Shown: positions 17,035 to 25,419, counted from the first letter of the stretch. The stretch is 64,000 bases of DNA from Oryzobacter faecalis (GCF_046764005.1 NZ_JBKOFW010000001.1:1-64000); one strand, 5' to 3'. Notes: generated by a model from the letters alone, not told the origin. Made by a program: numbers and translations.

Positions 17035-17653
17035 CGCCGGGGCCACGAGCCGTACGGCGCTCGTCGCCTGCGGGGCGATCGCGCAGCCCGCGGCCGAGTC
17101 CGTCGCCCGGCACGGCTGGGCGGTGGACGTCCACCCGCTGCCCCCGCTGCTGCACAACCGCCCCGAGCGGATCGCGGGCGAGGTCGAGCGGATGGTGCTC
17201 GACCTGCGGACGCGGTACGACCGGGTGGCCGTCGGGTACGCCGACTGCGGCACCTACGGCGCCCTCGACGCGGTGTGCGAGCGGCTCGGCGTCGAGCGGC
17301 TGCCCGGGCTGCACTGCTACGACCTCTTCGCCGGGCCCCCGGTCGTCGAGGCCCTGACCGAGGACGAGCCGGGCACCTACCTGCTCACCGACTTCCTCGT
17401 GAGGTCGTTCTCGCGCACCGTCGTCCACGAGCTGGGGCTGGACCGGTACCCGGAGCTGCGCGACGACTACTTCCGCCACTACACGCGGGTCGTCTGGCTC
17501 GTGCAGACCGTGGACCCGGCCGAACAGGCCGAGCTGCGCACGCTCGCCCAGGGCGCGGCCGACCGCATCGGCCTCCCCCTGCAGGTGCGGCACACCGGGG
17601 GCGGTGGCCTGGACCGGGCACTCGCCGGCCTGCTCGCCGTCAGGAGCGGCTGA
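16967..17653 (+). CDS. DUF1638 domain-containing protein
   Basis: 228 residues from ATG 16967, the last canonical start before the conserved part, with GAGGAGG 6 nt upstream. This makes a 68-nt out-of-frame overlap with the activator gene. The conserved domain begins at ALVACGAIAQPA and continues with LPPLLHNRPERIAGEVE, VGYADCGTYGALD, HCYDLFAGPPVVE and YLLTDFLVRSF. Three cysteines (VACG, YADCG, LHCYD) could bind metal. DUF1638 proteins travel with corrinoid methyltransferase operons; their job is unknown. Its 3' end overlaps the convergent homocysteine methyltransferase by 14 nt. Confidence 0.8.
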   Translation: MSSSPTGRTSTTGSSTSSRSPGDAGATSRTALVACGAIAQPAAESVARHGWAVDVHPLPPLLHNRPERIAGEVERMVLDLRTRYDRVAVGYADCGTYGALDAVCERLGVERLPGLHCYDLFAGPPVVEALTEDEPGTYLLTDFLVRSFSRTVVHELGLDRYPELRDDYFRHYTRVVWLVQTVDPAEQAELRTLAQGAADRIGLPLQVRHTGGGGLDRALAGLLAVRSG

Positions 17654-18524
17654 GGGCGGTGGCCATCGCCCGCACGTGCTCGGGGGAGGAGCCGCAGCAC
17701 GCGCCGATGACGTCGATGCCGAGCGCGCGCAGCTCGAGGGCGTGCTCGGCCATCGCCTCGGGGCCGACGGTGTAGACGAACCGGTCGCCGTCGAGCTCGG
17801 GCAGGCCGGCGTTGGACTGCGCCACGAGGAGGACGCCCTCGGGGCGTGCGGCGACGAGCTGCTCGGCGATGGTGCGCATGTCGTCGGGGCCGCGGCCGCA
17901 GTTGGCCCCGACGGCGTCGACCCCCTCGGCCACCAGGGCGGCCACCGCCGCGGCGGGCGTGACGCCCATCATCGTGCGCAGGTTGGTGTCGAAGGAGAGG
18001 GTGGCGACGACGGGGAGGTCGGGCGCCACCTCCCGCGCGGCGGCGACGGCCGCGCGCGTCTCGTCGAGGTCGCTCATCGTCTCGACGAGGAGGAGGTCGG
18101 CGCCGCCCGCGGCGAGCCCGCGGACCTGGTCGGCGAAGAGGGCGCGGGCGTCCTCGGCCGTCAGCGTGCCGAGTGGCTCGAGGAGCTCACCGGTGGGGCC
18201 GATGTCGCCGGCCACGAGGGCGCCGTGGCGGTCGGCGACGGTGCGCGCGAGCGCGGCCCCGGCCCGGTTGACCTCCTCCGCCCGCCCGGACAGCCCGTGC
18301 TGCGCGAGCCGCGGCTCGGTGGCGCCGAACGTGTTCGTCGTGAGGATGACGGCCCCGGCGGCCGCGTAGTCGTCGTGGAGGGCGGCGACGGCGTCGGGGT
18401 CGGACAGGTTCCACGACTCGGCGCACTCACCCATCGGCAGGCCGCGTTCCTGGAGCAGCCAGCCGTAGCCGCCGTCGGCCACGGCGGGGCGGCCGTCGAG
18501 GAGGGCGAGGAGCCGGTTCGTCAT
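17640..18524 (-). CDS. Homocysteine S-methyltransferase family protein
   Basis: 294 residues, a stand-alone Zn-type homocysteine methyltransferase barrel as in MmuM and BHMT. The zinc ligands are present: Cys in GANCGRG (about residue 205) and the Cys-Cys pair in GACCGSSPEH near the C terminus. ADGGYGWLLQERGL at the start and NTFGATEPRL are typical, and VETMSDLDE is the barrel core. The methyl donor could be S-methylmethionine, a betaine or a corrinoid-linked methyl group. It follows the methylene-THF reductase by 43 nt on the same strand, so the pair is probably an operon that gives methyl groups an exit to methionine. Confidence 0.85.
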   Translation of the reverse strand: MTNRLLALLDGRPAVADGGYGWLLQERGLPMGECAESWNLSDPDAVAALHDDYAAAGAVILTTNTFGATEPRLAQHGLSGRAEEVNRAGAALARTVADRHGALVAGDIGPTGELLEPLGTLTAEDARALFADQVRGLAAGGADLLLVETMSDLDETRAAVAAAREVAPDLPVVATLSFDTNLRTMMGVTPAAAVAALVAEGVDAVGANCGRGPDDMRTIAEQLVAARPEGVLLVAQSNAGLPELDGDRFVYTVGPEAMAEHALELRALGIDVIGACCGSSPEHVRAMATALSRS

Positions 18525-18567
18525 CCCGCCACGGTACGAGCCGGCACCTTCGCTTCGGACGGCCGTC

Positions 18568-19431
18568 TCACTGCGGGCGGCTGCGGGCCGCGACGGCCTC
18601 GTCGAGCATCCGTCGGCGCCAGGCCTCGATGACCTCGACCTGGTTGAAGGTGAAGACGTGCAGCCCCTCGATGCCGAGCGCCTCGTTCGCCGCGAGGGCC
18701 GCCACGCGGCTGACGAACCGGTCGGTGGAGAAGCCGGGGGCCGCGATCCGCGCGAAGACCGACCGCTGCTTCCTCAGGAACCGCAGTGACTCCCCGACAC
18801 CGATCCTCGTCGCCATGCCGAGCAGCTTGGTGCGCTCGACCGGGCCCGGGACGCCGACGAGGATGGGCAGCTCGACGCCGCGCCGGCGGACCCGCTCGGT
18901 CCACGTGGCGAGGTGCTCGGCGTCGAAGGTCATGTTCGACACGATGTGCGTGGCGTACCGGCGCTTGTCCCACATCGCCTGGACCGTGACGTCGTCGTCG
19001 ATCGTCGGGTGCGACTCCGGGTAGCCCGTGATGCCGACGTGGGTGAAGTGGTGGCCGAGCGCCTCGAGGTCGCGGAGCAGGTCGACCGCGCCGTGGTAGG
19101 GCCCGGCGGGCGGGTCGGCGTCGCCCGCGGGGACGAAGACCGCGGTGACGTCGTGCTCCTTGAGCCGGGCGACGACCTCCGCGAGCTCACCGCGCCCGGA
19201 CACCATGCGCGCCGCGAGGTGCGGGACGACGTGGTACCCGGCGTCGGCGAGCGTCGTCGCGAGGTCGAGCGTGGCCCCCAGGCCCTTGCCCGGGGCGGCC
19301 GTGACGGTGACCGGCACGGTCGCCGGCACGTGCTCGCGGACCTTCTCGGCGATGGTGGCCGTCGGCATGACCTCGTACCGCGCCCCCTCGAGGAGCCGGG
19401 CGAGGGCCACGGTCGGCAGTTCGTTGCTCAT
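18568..19431 (-). CDS. Methylenetetrahydrofolate reductase family protein
   Basis: 287 residues, a MetF-type barrel. It lacks a long C-terminal extension. VTAAPGKGLGATLDLATTLA, HLAARMV, VFVPAGDADPPAGP, VGITGYPESHP, AMWDKRRYATHIVSNMTFD and VPGPVERTKLLGMATRIGVGES match the actinobacterial small reductase type that, from memory, includes mycobacterial Rv2172c, described as FAD-independent. The enzyme interconverts methylene-THF and methyl-THF. Beside a methyl-THF-producing corrinoid system the oxidative direction is likely. A TAGGCT -10 box (minus strand, 19469-19474) would give a leader of about 30 nt. Confidence 0.85.
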   Translation of the reverse strand: MSNELPTVALARLLEGARYEVMPTATIAEKVREHVPATVPVTVTAAPGKGLGATLDLATTLADAGYHVVPHLAARMVSGRGELAEVVARLKEHDVTAVFVPAGDADPPAGPYHGAVDLLRDLEALGHHFTHVGITGYPESHPTIDDDVTVQAMWDKRRYATHIVSNMTFDAEHLATWTERVRRRGVELPILVGVPGPVERTKLLGMATRIGVGESLRFLRKQRSVFARIAAPGFSTDRFVSRVAALAANEALGIEGLHVFTFNQVEVIEAWRRRMLDEAVAARSRPQ

Positions 19432-19495
19432 CGTGCAACCTGTCTCGTCATGCGCACCTGACCGTGCCAGCCTAGGGGTCGTCGGTCCTCGGCGC

Positions 19496-19501
19496 TAGCG
19501 T
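19496..19501 (+). promoter_or_regulatory. -10 box (TAGCGT) for RecB-like nuclease gene
   Basis: TAGCGT ends 8 nt before ATG 19510, in the short region divergent from the reductase gene. The spacing suggests a leaderless or nearly leaderless transcript. Confidence 0.4.
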
Positions 19502-19509
19502 CTGCGGTC

Positions 19510-20418
19510 ATGGACCAGGGGAGCGTCGTCGAGGGGGTGACCCCGTCGCGGGCCGCGCAGGGGGCGCTGCCCCTCACCGGCGTGCCCGAACCGCTGTGGG
19601 CGGCCAGCCCCAGCAAGCTCCTCGCCTTCCTCGACTGCCCCCGGCGCTACCGGCTGCAGTACCTCGACCGGCCCTCGCCCGAGAAGCGCCGCCCGCGGGC
19701 GCACACCTCGCTCGGCACCGCCGTCCACAACGCGCTGCGCGACTGGTGGGACCTCCCGGAGCGGCGTGCGGAGGCGGGCGCGGGGCTCGTGCACCGGGCC
19801 TGGATCGACGTCGGGTTCCGCGACGCCGCCCAGTCGGGTGAGTGGCGGGCGCGCATGCAGGACGCCGTCACGGCCTACCTCGGCGAGGTCGACCCGCAGC
19901 GCCGGCCGGTCGGCATCGAGCGCACGGTGTCCTTCGTCAGCGGCGAGCTGCGGCTCACCGGGCGCGTCGACCGCCTGGACGACCGCGACGGTGAGCTCGT
20001 CGTCGTCGACTACAAGACCTCGCGCGTGGTCCCCACGGACGACGACGCCCGCACGTCCCTGCCGCTCGCCCTGTACGCCGCCGCGGTGTGGAAGATGTTC
20101 CGGCGCCGCACCCTGCGCGTCGAGCTGCACCACGTGCCGACCGGCATGGTGGCGACGCACGTGCACACCGACGCCTCGCTGGCCCGCAAGGTCGAGCAGG
20201 CCCGCTCGATCGCCCGCGACGCCCGGCGGGCCGACCGCGACCACGCCGAGCGCGGCACCGACAGCGAGCTGTTCCCGCCGCGACCGGGCCCGCTGTGCGG
20301 CTGGTGCGACCTGCGGGCCCACTGCCCCGAGGGCCAGGCGGCGGGGCCCGAGAAGTCCGACTGGGCCGCGCTCGAGGAGCCCGCCCCGACCAAGGAGTCC
20401 CCCTGGAACAGCGACTGA
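19510..20418 (+). CDS. RecB family exonuclease, PD-(D/E)XK with Fe-S cysteines
   Basis: 302 residues. The nuclease core is SLGTAVHNALRDWW (catalytic His), then GRVDRLDD with the metal Asp, and VVVDYKTSR with the D-x-K motif at about residues 165-173. Four cysteines suit a 4Fe-4S cluster: one in FLDCPRRYRLQYLDRP near residue 41 and a C-x2-C-x5-C group in CGWCDLRAHC near 260. This layout matches stand-alone RecB/AddB-like nucleases and Cas4-like folds, and is widely conserved in actinobacteria. It probably acts in DNA repair. A good ribosome site for the next gene (AAGGAG at 20392) lies inside its last codons. Confidence 0.87.
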   Translation: MDQGSVVEGVTPSRAAQGALPLTGVPEPLWAASPSKLLAFLDCPRRYRLQYLDRPSPEKRRPRAHTSLGTAVHNALRDWWDLPERRAEAGAGLVHRAWIDVGFRDAAQSGEWRARMQDAVTAYLGEVDPQRRPVGIERTVSFVSGELRLTGRVDRLDDRDGELVVVDYKTSRVVPTDDDARTSLPLALYAAAVWKMFRRRTLRVELHHVPTGMVATHVHTDASLARKVEQARSIARDARRADRDHAERGTDSELFPPRPGPLCGWCDLRAHCPEGQAAGPEKSDWAALEEPAPTKESPWNSD

Positions 20419-20843
20419 GCTTCGTCACCCTGGCCGTGCACGACCTCGACCGCAGCCGGGCGTTCTACGTCGACGGCCTCGGGTGGGAGCCCGAGCTCGA
20501 CGTGCCGGGGGAGGTCGTCATGTTCGCGGCGGGGGAGCGGCTCGTCCTCGCGCTGTGGGACCGCGCGGCCTTCGAGGCCGAGGTGGGGGAGCCGGTCCGG
20601 GCCGGGCCGGGCGTGGTGCCGATGACGCTGTCGCACAACGTCGCCAGCCCTCGCGAGGTCGATGCCGTGCTCGCGACGGCCCGGGCCGCCGGTGCCGTCG
20701 CGGGTGTGCCCGTCGCCCGCGACTGGGGCGGCTACACGGGCTACTTCGCCGACCCCGACGGGTTCCGGTGGGAGGTCGCGTGGAACCCGGGCCCGGTCGG
20801 GCGGCGGGTCGTCCCCGAGACCGAGGTCGACGCCCGGCCCTGA
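20403..20843 (+). CDS. VOC/glyoxalase family protein with apparent CTG start
   Basis: 146 residues if started at CTG 20403. The family N terminus would be MEQRLSFVTLAVHDLDRS, yet no ATG, GTG or TTG exists before the first strand: the nearest GTG (20436) would cut it off. AAGGAG at 20392-20397 lies 5 nt before the CTG, an ideal ribosome site. The fold is a two-module VOC protein: RAFYVDGLGWEPELDVPG, then VPMTLSHNVASPREVD, GGYTGYFADPDGFRWEVAWNPG. Metal ligands of the His/Glu type are partly visible. Substrate unknown. The start overlaps the nuclease stop by 16 nt, implying translational coupling. Confidence 0.8.
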   Translation: MEQRLSFVTLAVHDLDRSRAFYVDGLGWEPELDVPGEVVMFAAGERLVLALWDRAAFEAEVGEPVRAGPGVVPMTLSHNVASPREVDAVLATARAAGAVAGVPVARDWGGYTGYFADPDGFRWEVAWNPGPVGRRVVPETEVDARP

Positions 20844-20856
20844 GCGGGCCGGTCGG

Positions 20857-20881
20857 GGGTCAGCGCCTCAGGCGCTGACCC
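20857..20881. terminator. Bidirectional hairpin between convergent genes
   Basis: GGGTCAGCGCC (20857-20867) pairs perfectly with GGCGCTGACCC (20871-20881), loop TCA. The loop is exactly the stop codon of the minus-strand gene. No U-tract follows. It separates the VOC gene from the 75-residue gene. Confidence 0.6.
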
Positions 20882-21095
20882 GCGCCTGCCAGGCGCGCAG
20901 GTTGTCCGACAGGACCGAGCGGATGAGATCGGCCTCCGGGCCCTCCTGCTGGTCGACGGCCGCGAGGAGGTCGTCGATCTCGGCGGGCGTCCGGTAGTGC
21001 GCGAGGTCGGCCCGGAGGGCGGCCGCGCGCTCGCGAGCCTCGCGGCGGGCGCGCAGCTCGTCCTTGACGGTGGTCCAGATCTGTGAGGTGCTCAT
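20868..21095 (-). CDS. Small hypothetical protein, helical
   Basis: 75 residues from ATG 21095 (MSTSQIWTTVKDELRARREA). It looks like a mainly helical, charged protein; ADLAHYRTPAEIDDLLAAVD is the best-ordered part. No ribosome site is visible upstream, so it may be leaderless. It diverges from a LysR regulator, with a 9-bp inverted repeat between the two, and could therefore be the regulator's target. I know of no function. Confidence 0.6.
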   Translation of the reverse strand: MSTSQIWTTVKDELRARREARERAAALRADLAHYRTPAEIDDLLAAVDQQEGPEADLIRSVLSDNLRAWQARVSA

Positions 21096-21119
21096 GCATC
21101 CAGTGTCGAGAACGGCCTC

Positions 21120-21156
21120 GCATGCGTCCAATGAAATCCAGACATACGACGCATGC
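21120..21156. promoter_or_regulatory. Inverted repeat in the LysR divergent promoter
   Basis: GCATGCGTC (21120-21128) and GACGCATGC (21148-21156) are exact inverted repeats with a 19-nt spacer, 15 nt before the LysR start at 21171. The half-sites are long for chance in 75 nt. A LysR operator is likely. Confidence 0.45.
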
Positions 21157-21170
21157 ACTATCGTCATGCA

Positions 21171-22058
21171 ATGGACACCGACGCCCTCCGCTGGTTCCAG
21201 CTCGTCGCCGACGGCTACACGGTCACCGAGGTCAGCGAGGTCTTCGAGGTCAGCCAGCCCGGCGTCTCGCGGGCGCTCGCCCGTCTCGAGAAGGAGGTCG
21301 GCACCCCGCTGCTGCGCCGCTCCGGGCGGGTGCTGCGGATGACGCACGCCGGCGCCGCCTTCAAGCGACACGTCGACTCCCTCGTCAACCACCTCGACGA
21401 CGGCCTCGCCGCGGTCAGCGAGCTCCTGGACCCCGAGGGCGGCGTCGTGACCCTCGCCTTCCCGCTCAGCCTCGGGTCCTGGCTGGTCCCGGGCCTCATC
21501 CGCGGCTTCCGGCGCGAGCACCCGCGCGTCCGCGTCGTCCTCGAGCGGACCGCGGTCGGGGAGGCCGGACGGGTCTCCCCGCTGCTCGCGACCCGGCGGG
21601 CCGACGTCGAGCTCACCGCGCACCGCGTCCTCCAGCCCGACGTCGAGTGGGCGCGCGTCCTCGTCGAGCCCCTCGTCCTCGCCGTCGAGCCGGGCCACCG
21701 CCTCGCCGACCGCGACGCCGTCTCGCTCGCCGAGGTCGCCGAGGAGCCCTTCGTCCTGCGCGCGGCCCCGTCGATGATGCGCTCCCAGACCCTCGAGCTG
21801 TGCGCCGCCGCCGGGTTCGAGCCGGAGGTCGCCTTCGAGGCCGAGGACCTGCCCACGGTCCGCGGGCTCGTGGCCGCAGGTCTCGGGGTCGGCGTGGTCC
21901 CGGCGATGGGCCTGCCCGCACCGACGACCTTCGCCCGGACCCGGCTGCTCCCGCTCACCGACCCCGGGGCGCAGCGCGAGGTCGGGCTCGCCTGGGTCGC
22001 CGGACGCCCCCTCCTGCCGTCGGCCGAGGCCTTCCGCAGGTTCGTCCTGGCCGGGTGA
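21171..22058 (+). CDS. LysR family transcriptional regulator
   Basis: 295 residues from ATG 21171 (MDTDALRWFQLVADGYTV); an in-frame ATG at 21153 lies in the operator-like repeat. Residues 1-60 are the winged helix (VTEVSEVFEVSQPGVSRALARLEKEVG). The remainder is a type-2 periplasmic-binding effector domain with VVTLAFPLSLGSWLVPGLI, RRADVELTAHRV and GLVAAGLGVGVVPAMG. The GSWLVPGLIRGFRREHP pattern is common in actinobacterial regulators of efflux or amino-acid genes. Target likely the divergent small gene; ligand unknown. Confidence 0.85.
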   Translation: MDTDALRWFQLVADGYTVTEVSEVFEVSQPGVSRALARLEKEVGTPLLRRSGRVLRMTHAGAAFKRHVDSLVNHLDDGLAAVSELLDPEGGVVTLAFPLSLGSWLVPGLIRGFRREHPRVRVVLERTAVGEAGRVSPLLATRRADVELTAHRVLQPDVEWARVLVEPLVLAVEPGHRLADRDAVSLAEVAEEPFVLRAAPSMMRSQTLELCAAAGFEPEVAFEAEDLPTVRGLVAAGLGVGVVPAMGLPAPTTFARTRLLPLTDPGAQREVGLAWVAGRPLLPSAEAFRRFVLAG

Positions 22059-22101
22059 GAGGATGCAGGCCTCTCCCGCGGATCCCCCGAAAGGCCTATC
22101 G

Positions 22102-22899
22102 ATGGCGTCCTCCCGCCCCCCGAAGAAGCCCGCGAAGGGCAAGGCCACCGTCATCGCCCTCGCCAACCAGAAGGGCGGGGTCGCCAAGACGACCTCGGTC
22201 GCCTCGCTCGGGGCGGCGTTCGCGGAGCGCGGGCTGCGCGTCCTCCTCGTCGACCTCGACCCGCAGGCCTGCCTGACCTTCAGCCTCGGCGTCGACCCCG
22301 ACGCCGTCGAGGACTCGGTCCACGACGTCCTCGTCGGTGGCGAGGACCTCGCCGACGTCGTCGTCTCCTGCGAGGAGGGCATCGACCTCGTCCCGAGCAC
22401 CATCGACCTCGCCGGAGCCGAGGCCGTGCTCCTGTCCCGCCCGGCCCGCGAGTACGTCCTCCAGGGCGCCCTCGACGGCGTGCGCAGGCAGTACGACGTC
22501 ATCCTCCTCGACTGCTCGCCGAGCCTGGGCGTGCTCACCCTCAACGCCCTCACGGCGGCGCAGGGCCTCGTCATCCCCATGCCGTGCGAGATGCTCAGCC
22601 ACCGCGGCGTGGGCCAGCTCCTCGACACCGTCCGCGACGTGAAGAGGATCCTCAACAAGAAGCTGACGGTCCTCGGCATCCTCCCCACGCTCTACGACGG
22701 GCGCAGCACGCACGCGCGCGAGGTCCTCGAGGACGTCGGCGAGCGGTACGACCTCCCCGTGCTCAGCCCCCCGATCCCGAAGACCGTGCGCTTCGCCGAG
22801 GCCCCCGCGGTCGGGCGCTCGATCCTGTCGACCGCGCGCTCGAGCAAGGGCGCCGCCGCCTACCGCGCCGTGGCGGCCGCCCTCGTCCCGCCCTCCTGA
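22102..22899 (+). CDS. ParA family ATPase (lone)
   Basis: 265 residues from ATG 22102, with GAAAGG about 7 nt upstream. The deviant Walker A box is intact as NQKGGVAKTTSVASLG, with VDLDPQACLTFSLG as Walker A' and DVILLDCSPSLG as Walker B. A Lys-rich N terminus (about 16 residues) precedes it. No ParB gene or parS-like site is beside it, so it is not the main chromosome-segregation ParA; orphan ParA proteins of this kind may position other cargo. GRSTHAREVLEDVGERY is the usual C-terminal signature of the Soj/ParA group. Confidence 0.85.
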   Translation: MASSRPPKKPAKGKATVIALANQKGGVAKTTSVASLGAAFAERGLRVLLVDLDPQACLTFSLGVDPDAVEDSVHDVLVGGEDLADVVVSCEEGIDLVPSTIDLAGAEAVLLSRPAREYVLQGALDGVRRQYDVILLDCSPSLGVLTLNALTAAQGLVIPMPCEMLSHRGVGQLLDTVRDVKRILNKKLTVLGILPTLYDGRSTHAREVLEDVGERYDLPVLSPPIPKTVRFAEAPAVGRSILSTARSSKGAAAYRAVAAALVPPS

Positions 22900-22916
22900 G
22901 CCCGCCCGCGCGTGCC

Positions 22917-22922
22917 TAGAGT
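22917..22922 (+). promoter_or_regulatory. -10 box (TAGAGT) for alcohol dehydrogenase
   Basis: TAGAGT ends 7 nt before ATG 22930, giving a leaderless transcript that starts 18 nt after the parA stop. Confidence 0.45.
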
Positions 22923-22929
22923 GGGGGGC

Positions 22930-23985
22930 ATGCCGACCACGACCCCCGCACTGATCGCCGACTCCTCCTCGTCGGGCTTCCGCCAGGGCACCATCGAGCA
23001 CCGCGACCTGCGACCCGACGACGTCCTCATCGACATCGCGTACGCCGGGATCTGCCACTCCGACATCCACACCGTCCGCGAGGAGTGGGGCCCGGCCCAC
23101 TTCCCGCTCGTCACCGGCCACGAGATCGCCGGCACCGTCGCCGCCGTCGGTGAGGAGGTGACGCGCTGGTCCGTGGGCGACCGGGTCGGCGTCGGCTGCC
23201 TCGTCGACTCCTGCGGCGAGTGCGAGATGTGCCTCGACGACCACGAGAACTTCTGCACGAAGGGAGCCGTCGGCACGTACAACTCGAAGGGCTACGACGG
23301 CGAGTGGACGAAGGGCGGCTACGCCCGGCAGGTCGTCGTCGGTGAGCGCTTCGTGCTCCGCGTCCCCGACGCCATCGAGCTCTCGCAGGCCGCGCCGCTG
23401 CTCTGCGCCGGCATCACCACCTACACCCCCCTCGTACGCTGGGGCGCCGGCCCCGGCACGAAGGTGGCCGTCGTCGGGATGGGCGGCCTGGGCCACATGG
23501 GCGTCAAGCTCGCCGCGGCCATGGGCGCCGACGTCACCGTGCTGTCGCAGAGCCTGTCCAAGGAGGAGGACGGCCGCGCGTTCGGCGCGAGCGACTACCG
23601 CGCGACGAGCGACCCGCAGACGTTCACGGACCTCCGGGGCGCCTTCGACGTCATCCTGTGCACCGTGTCCGCCGACCTGCCGGTCGACCAGTACCTGCGG
23701 CTGCTGAAGACCTTCGGCACCTTCGTCATGGTCGGCCTGCCCGAGAACGACCAGTCCGTCAACTTCGGGTCGCTCATCTCGGGCGACAAGGCCATGACGG
23801 GTTCGAACATCGGTGGCATCAAGGGCACCCAGGAGATGCTCGACTTCTGCGCCGAGCACGGCATCGGCGCGACGGTGGAGGTCATCTCGGCCGGCGAGGT
23901 CGACGCCGCCTACGACAAGGTCGTCGGCTCGCAGGTGCGCTACCGCTACGTCATCGACACGAGCACGATCATCCCGGCCGACTGA
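22930..23985 (+). CDS. Zinc-dependent alcohol dehydrogenase, cinnamyl-alcohol/AdhC-like
   Basis: 351 residues from ATG 22930. Catalytic zinc ligands are Cys in AGICHSDIH and His in TGHEIAG; the structural zinc site is CGECEMCLDDHENFC. GMGGLGHMGVKLAAAMGADV is the Rossmann nucleotide-binding loop, and the following VLSQSLSKEEDG region suggests NADPH preference. KGYDGEWTKGGYA and VKTFGTFVMVGLPEN-like segments place it with the cinnamyl alcohol dehydrogenase group (AdhC/YahK). It reduces aldehydes; the natural substrate is unknown. Its 3' end overlaps the convergent beta-CASP gene by 17 nt. Confidence 0.92.
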   Translation: MPTTTPALIADSSSSGFRQGTIEHRDLRPDDVLIDIAYAGICHSDIHTVREEWGPAHFPLVTGHEIAGTVAAVGEEVTRWSVGDRVGVGCLVDSCGECEMCLDDHENFCTKGAVGTYNSKGYDGEWTKGGYARQVVVGERFVLRVPDAIELSQAAPLLCAGITTYTPLVRWGAGPGTKVAVVGMGGLGHMGVKLAAAMGADVTVLSQSLSKEEDGRAFGASDYRATSDPQTFTDLRGAFDVILCTVSADLPVDQYLRLLKTFGTFVMVGLPENDQSVNFGSLISGDKAMTGSNIGGIKGTQEMLDFCAEHGIGATVEVISAGEVDAAYDKVVGSQVRYRYVIDTSTIIPAD

Positions 23986-25402
23986 GGCCGCCGGCCCCCG
24001 GCCGGTCCGGGCGGTCGAGCCGGACCCGCTCCCCGAGCCGCGGGACCACGGCGCACCAGCCGAGCTCGTCGGCCACCCGCGCCGACAGCGCCTCCGAGGC
24101 CGGTGGCTCCCCGTGGACGACGAACACCGTCATCGGCGGTTCGGGGCAGCGGGCCAGCCACGCGACCAGCTCGTCGGCGTCGGCGTGCACCGAGAACGAC
24201 GGGTCGTGGACGACCTCGGCCCGCACGGGGACGTAGCGGCCGTGCATCTTCAGCTGGCGGGCGCCCTCGAGGAGGTCACGCCCGCGCGTCCCGGCGGCCT
24301 GGTACCCGGTGAGGACGACGCAGTGGCGCGGGTCGGGGAGCTGGTGCGCGAGGTGGTGGACGACCCGCCCACCGGTCGCCATCCCCGAGGCCGACACGAC
24401 GACGCACGGGCGGCGGGGGTCGTTGAGCGCCTGCGACTCGGCGGCCGACCGCACCGTCCTCAGGTCCGGGACCCCGAAGGTCTCGGCGTCCCACGCCGGC
24501 GGCAGCACACCGGGGTCGAGGCGGCCGAGGACGCGGCGGTAGACGTCGAGGGCCGCGAGCGCCATCGGGCTGTCGACGAACACGGGGACCGTGGGCACCA
24601 GCCCCTGCGCCATCAGCTCGCCGAGCCGGAGCAGGACCAGCTCGGTCCGGTCGATGGCGAAGGCGGGCACGAGCACGCTCCCACCGCGGGCGACGGTGCG
24701 CCGGACCGCGTCGGCGAGGACGCCACCCGGCGGGGCGGTGGCAGGGTCCGGGTGGCGGCGGTCGCCGTACGTCGACTCGACGACGACGACGTCCGCGGCG
24801 GGCGGGTCCTCGCGCGGGGGGACGAGCGGGTGGTGCGGGCGCCCGAGGTCCCCGCTGAACAGCACGCGGGCGCCGGCGGCCTCGACCAGTGCGGTGCTCG
24901 CGCCGAGGATGTGGCCGGCTGACCTCAGCACCACCGTGACGTCGTCGGTCAGCGGGACCGGGTCGTGCAGCGGCACCGGGCGGAGCAGGGGGATGGTGCG
25001 TTCGGCGTCGGCCCGGTCGTACAGGGGGAGGGGCGTCGCGTGCAGCGAGTACCCGCTCTCGGCCGCGTACGCCGCGTCCTCCTCCTGCAGGTGCGCGCTG
25101 TCGCGCAGGACGATGGCCGCGAGCTCGGCCGTACCGTCGGTGCAGAGCACGGGGGCGTCGAGGCCGTCGCGGACGAGGCGCGGGAGGTAGCCGCAGTGGT
25201 CGAGGTGCGCGTGGGTGAGGACGACACCGTCCAGGGCGGTCGCGTCGAGCGGGATGCCCTCGCGGTCCAGGCGCCTCAGCTCGCGCGGCCCCTGGTGCAG
25301 CCCCGCGTCGACGAGGACCCGCGACGCTGCGGTCTCGACGAGGAACCGGCTGCCGGTCACCGTGCCGGCGGCTCCCCAGAACGTCAGCGTGGGGCTGGGC
25401 AC
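23969..25402 (-). CDS. Metallo-beta-lactamase fold nuclease, beta-CASP (CPSF-like)
   Basis: 477 residues from GTG 25402, where the fold begins (PSPTLTFWGAAGTVTGSRFLV). The MBL motifs are THAHLDHCGYLP (zinc site), SAGHILGAS and LFSGDLG. The beta-CASP insert follows with VVVESTYGDRRH, then SASGMATGGRVVHHL, and a terminal VHGEP His. This is the YSH1/CPSF-73-like group of bacterial RNA processing or exo-nucleases; it is shorter than RNase J. It probably cleaves RNA in the cytoplasm. The ribosome site is weak. A hairpin at 25420-25451 separates it from the helicase upstream. Confidence 0.85.
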   Translation of the reverse strand: MPSPTLTFWGAAGTVTGSRFLVETAASRVLVDAGLHQGPRELRRLDREGIPLDATALDGVVLTHAHLDHCGYLPRLVRDGLDAPVLCTDGTAELAAIVLRDSAHLQEEDAAYAAESGYSLHATPLPLYDRADAERTIPLLRPVPLHDPVPLTDDVTVVLRSAGHILGASTALVEAAGARVLFSGDLGRPHHPLVPPREDPPAADVVVVESTYGDRRHPDPATAPPGGVLADAVRRTVARGGSVLVPAFAIDRTELVLLRLGELMAQGLVPTVPVFVDSPMALAALDVYRRVLGRLDPGVLPPAWDAETFGVPDLRTVRSAAESQALNDPRRPCVVVSASGMATGGRVVHHLAHQLPDPRHCVVLTGYQAAGTRGRDLLEGARQLKMHGRYVPVRAEVVHDPSFSVHADADELVAWLARCPEPPMTVFVVHGEPPASEALSARVADELGWCAVVPRLGERVRLDRPDRPGAGGLSRPG

Positions 25403-25419
25403 GCCTCGATTGTCGTCCT

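Noticed and set aside
22102..22899. Chromosome or plasmid partition locus
   Set aside because: Only ParA is present; no ParB gene or parS-like repeats are nearby, and flanking genes are ordinary chromosomal ones.
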